A stretch of DNA of 16,337 nt from an uncultured Planctomycetaceae bacterium (GTDB lineage Bacteria; Planctomycetota; Planctomycetia; Pirellulales; UBA1268), in NCBI GenBank assembly GCA_903958265.1, contig CAJBSQ010000040.1, forward strand, positions 1 to 16,337, written 5' to 3'. The translations under genes were made by a program, and so were the position numbers. This document shows, in pieces, positions 13,692-16,337 of the stretch. The stretch's first letter is position 1; each line of letters starts with the position of its first letter. The notes under the pieces are model-generated. The model did not search any database. It saw only the letters and a program-made list of their open reading frames with translations, and was not told the DNA's origin.

Positions 13692-16337
13692 ATGCGCACG
13701 CGGCTCGTCCCGGTATGCCTCGTGGCCGCGTCCATGGCGGCGAGCCTGTCGGCGGCCGTCGCTGAGGGCAGCCCACCCCGCAAGCGGATGCCGCTGGCCG
13801 ACGGCCTCGCTCCCGCCGCGGCGGCCAGGGCGATGTCGGTGCCGCCGGGCTTTTCCGTGAAGCTCCTCGCCGCGGAGCCCGACGTGTGCCAGCCGATCGC
13901 CATGTGCTTCGACGACCGGGGCCGGCTGTGGGTGGCCGAGGCCTATTCCTATCCGCGACGGGTGGCTCCCGACGAGGCCCGCGACCGGATCCTGATCTTT
14001 GAAGACACCGATGGCGACGATGCCTTCGACAAACGGACGGTGTTCAAGGAGGGGCTGAATCTCGTCAGCGGTCTCGAGGTGGGATTCGGCGGCGTGTGGG
14101 TGGGCGCCGCGCCGGAGTTGCTCTTCATCCCCGACGCCGACGGCGACGATGTGCCTGACGGTGAACCCCGTGTGCTGCTCGACGGCTGGGGATGGCAGGA
14201 CACCCACGAGACGCTTAATGCCTTCACGTGGGGCCCCGACGGCTGGCTCTATGGCTGCCACGGCGTGTTCACGCACTCAGCCGTCGGCAAGCCTGGCACG
14301 GCCGATGGCGATCGCGTGAAGCTCAATGCCGGCTACTGGCGGTACCACCCGGTGCGGCACGAGTTTGAGATTTTCGCGGAGGGCACGAGCAACCCCTGGG
14401 GGATCGACTTCAACGAGGTCGGCGACGCCTTCTCCACGGCCTGCGTGATCCCGCACCTCTACCACGTGATCCAGGGCGGGCGCTACCAGCGGCAGGCGGG
14501 CCAGCACTTCAACCCGTGGACGTTTGACGACATCAAGACGATCGCCCGCCACCGGCATTGGGTCGGCGGCCAGTGGGACCAAGCGGACCGGGAGGCCTCG
14601 GATTCCGCGGGAGGTGGCCATGCCCACGCCGGCGCCTGCTTCTACCTCGGCGGCTCGTGGCCGGACCGGTTTCGCGGAAAACTGTTCATGAACAACATCC
14701 ACGGTGCCCGGCTGAATGAGGACAAGGTCACTCCGGCCGGGTCGGGCTACGTCGGCGACGGCGAGCCCGACTTCTTGTTCGCCAACGACACCTGGTCGCA
14801 GTTCATCTCGCTGCAGGTTGGCCCCGATGGCCAGATGGTCGTCCTTGACTGGTACGACAGGAACCAGTGCCACAGCGGCGACGACGGCGGCCACGACCGG
14901 ACCAACGGGCGGATCTTCAAGGTGGTGTACGACCGATCGCAGCCGCAGCCGGTGACGGTCGACCTGGCTCGCGAGAGCGACGCGGCCCTCGTGGGCATGC
15001 TGGGCCACGACAACGACTGGTTCGCCCGCCATGCCCGCCGGTTGCTCCAGGAACGGGCCGCGGCCCGGCGGCTCGACGCGGGCACGCCGGGGCTGCTCGA
15101 TGCGAGGCTGGCCGCGGGCGGCCCCCTGCCCCAGCGGCTGCGGGTGATTTGGGCGCTGCATGCGGTCGGCGGGCTCGACGAACCTCGGATCGGAAATCTG
15201 CTCGACGACCCCGAGGCGATCGTGCGGAGCTGGGCGATCCAGCTGGCCACGGAGCGACGGGCGGTGCCAGCCTCGCTGCTTGGCCGCTTCCGCACGATGG
15301 CGGCCGACGATCCTTCGCCGGTGGTGCGGCTGGCGCTCTGCTCAACGCTGCAGCGGCTGCCGCTCGAGGTCCGGTGGCCGATCTCCGCGGCGCTCGTGAC
15401 TCACGGCGAGGATGCCGGCGACCACAACCTGCCGCTGATGAACTGGTATGCGATCGAGCCGCTCGTGACGTCCGATCCTGCGCGGGCGCTGGCCCTGTCC
15501 GGTAGGTGCAGGATCCCGATAGTGTCGCGTTTCATCGTCCGCCGCGCGGCCTCCGACGAGGCCTCTGCCGAGGCCGTCGTGACCACGCTCACGGCCGCCG
15601 ATTCGCCGACGCGCACGTGGATGCTCGAAGAAATGGCCGTCGCCCTCGCCGCCCGCGGACGGATGGCCGCCCCGCGGGCCTGGCAGCAGGGCTACGATGC
15701 GGTGATGTCTGACGACGACGAGGTGGTGCGGCGGCTTGCGGGTGTGGTCGCGGTGAGGCTCGGCGACTCGCGGGTGTATCCCCTGCTGCGTCAGCGGCTG
15801 GCCGATCGTGACGCCGCCGTGGCTGAACGGTTGGAGGCGCTCGATGCCCTTGTCGCCGCCCGCGACGAGGCGACGGTCGCGGCGCTCCACGGTCTGCTCG
15901 ATGATCCAACCGTCGCGAAGGCGACTGTCACGGCGCTGGCGGTGTTTCCGAGCGAGACGACGCCCCGGGTGATCCTGGCTGCCTATACAAAGCTGCCCGA
16001 TGACGCGAAGCAGGCTGCGATTGCAACGCTCGTTTCTCGGCCGGCGTGGACGCTCGCTCTGCTCGATGCCATCGGTACGGCCGCGGTGCCGCGGAACGAG
16101 CTCTCGGCGTTCACGGTCGGCCGGCTGGCCCAGTCGGCCGATCCGGCCGTGCTCGCACGCCTCAACGAGGTCTGGGGCACGATCCGGGCGACACCGGAGA
16201 GCCGCACGGCGGAGATCGAGAAGTGGCGGGTCGCCCTTGGTCCCGACGCCATGAAGGCGGCCGACGTGTCGCGCGGCCGGGCCGTGTTCGCCACGACCTG
16301 CGGCTCCTGCCACCTGCTCCACGGCGAGGGGGGGAAA
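13692..16337 (+). CDS. PVC-type membrane-bound dehydrogenase with HEAT-like repeats and cytochrome c motif (runs off the right edge)
   Basis: 882 codons are visible, open to the window end. The ATG at 13692 starts a signal peptide (MRTRLVPVCLVAASMAASL, Ala-rich cleavage near 22-24). Residues 50-430 match the planctomycete/verrucomicrobial membrane-bound dehydrogenase family, a beta-propeller-like relative of PQQ-type dehydrogenases: PPGFSVKLLAAEPDVCQPIA, FDDRGRLWVAEAYSYP, ILIFEDTDGDDAFDKRTVF, GTSNPWGIDFNE, NGRIFKVVY. Residues 430-850 are helical with HEAT-like units rich in Ala, Leu, Arg and Asp. At 864-874 RAVFATTCGSCH gives a covalent heme c site (C870, C873, H874), cut off by the edge just after. 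The role is probably oxidation of sugar or alcohol substrates with electron transfer through the heme; the substrate is unknown. The ribosome binding site is weak, and the gene probably shares a transcript with the DUF1559 gene 35 bp upstream. Confidence 0.92.
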   Translation, partial: MRTRLVPVCLVAASMAASLSAAVAEGSPPRKRMPLADGLAPAAAARAMSVPPGFSVKLLAAEPDVCQPIAMCFDDRGRLWVAEAYSYPRRVAPDEARDRILIFEDTDGDDAFDKRTVFKEGLNLVSGLEVGFGGVWVGAAPELLFIPDADGDDVPDGEPRVLLDGWGWQDTHETLNAFTWGPDGWLYGCHGVFTHSAVGKPGTADGDRVKLNAGYWRYHPVRHEFEIFAEGTSNPWGIDFNEVGDAFSTACVIPHLYHVIQGGRYQRQAGQHFNPWTFDDIKTIARHRHWVGGQWDQADREASDSAGGGHAHAGACFYLGGSWPDRFRGKLFMNNIHGARLNEDKVTPAGSGYVGDGEPDFLFANDTWSQFISLQVGPDGQMVVLDWYDRNQCHSGDDGGHDRTNGRIFKVVYDRSQPQPVTVDLARESDAALVGMLGHDNDWFARHARRLLQERAAARRLDAGTPGLLDARLAAGGPLPQRLRVIWALHAVGGLDEPRIGNLLDDPEAIVRSWAIQLATERRAVPASLLGRFRTMAADDPSPVVRLALCSTLQRLPLEVRWPISAALVTHGEDAGDHNLPLMNWYAIEPLVTSDPARALALSGRCRIPIVSRFIVRRAASDEASAEAVVTTLTAADSPTRTWMLEEMAVALAARGRMAAPRAWQQGYDAVMSDDDEVVRRLAGVVAVRLGDSRVYPLLRQRLADRDAAVAERLEALDALVAARDEATVAALHGLLDDPTVAKATVTALAVFPSETTPRVILAAYTKLPDDAKQAAIATLVSRPAWTLALLDAIGTAAVPRNELSAFTVGRLAQSADPAVLARLNEVWGTIRATPESRTAEIEKWRVALGPDAMKAADVSRGRAVFATTCGSCHLLHGEGGK

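Noticed and set aside
14277..16322. Minus-strand frames of 294 and 326 codons opposite the dehydrogenase
   Set aside because: Arg/Pro/Ala/Gly-rich translations without motifs, overlying a continuous plus-strand dehydrogenase/cytochrome c frame.

Overview
The window is GC-rich throughout. It carries a set of gene families typical of Planctomycetes, probably a Pirellulales-like lineage: a DUF1559 protein with a type IV prepilin leader, a 'PVC-type' membrane-bound dehydrogenase running through HEAT-like repeats into a cytochrome c motif, two autotransporter-associated beta-strand repeat proteins with dockerin-like and PEP-CTERM ends, and a secreted sulfatase. This assignment rests on family composition only. 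No rRNA, tRNA or CRISPR array was seen.

Layout. Positions 1-200 (-) hold the start of an AAA_14/DUF4143-type ATPase that leaves the window. Its start codon abuts a perfect palindrome with 19-bp arms (201-239). Then come a GlpQ-type glycerophosphodiester phosphodiesterase (247-1389, -) and, divergently, a large secreted NAGPA-type phosphodiester glycosidase built onto a beta-repeat/dockerin/PEP-CTERM scaffold (1455-4748, +). Convergent to it is a 1235-residue secreted protein joining a PhoD-like metallophosphoesterase to a C-terminal six-hairpin-glycosidase-like domain (4863-8570, -). A divergent iduronate-2-sulfatase-like sulfatase starts only 14 bp away (8585-10018, +). Convergent with the sulfatase is a second beta-repeat/dockerin/PEP-CTERM protein (10028-12361, -). 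A divergent, probably co-transcribed pair follows: DUF1559 (12622-13656, +) and the dehydrogenase/cytochrome c gene (13692 to the right edge, +).

Working together (inference). From 247 to 12361 five genes alternate strand. Four encode predicted exported hydrolases for phosphodiester, phosphoester, glycoside or sulfate-ester bonds, and the fifth is a surface-type scaffold protein. GlpQ and PhoD are the two families used by Bacillus subtilis as wall-teichoic-acid hydrolases under phosphate starvation, and NAGPA-family enzymes cleave sugar-phosphodiester linkages. The region may therefore be a locus for dismantling a glycosylated, phosphodiester-linked (and possibly sulfated) extracellular polymer. 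The PhoD-glycosidase fusion and the NAGPA-on-PEP-CTERM-scaffold fusion are the least ordinary objects here. No intergenic gap exceeds about 260 bp, and I see no clear rho-independent terminator anywhere.
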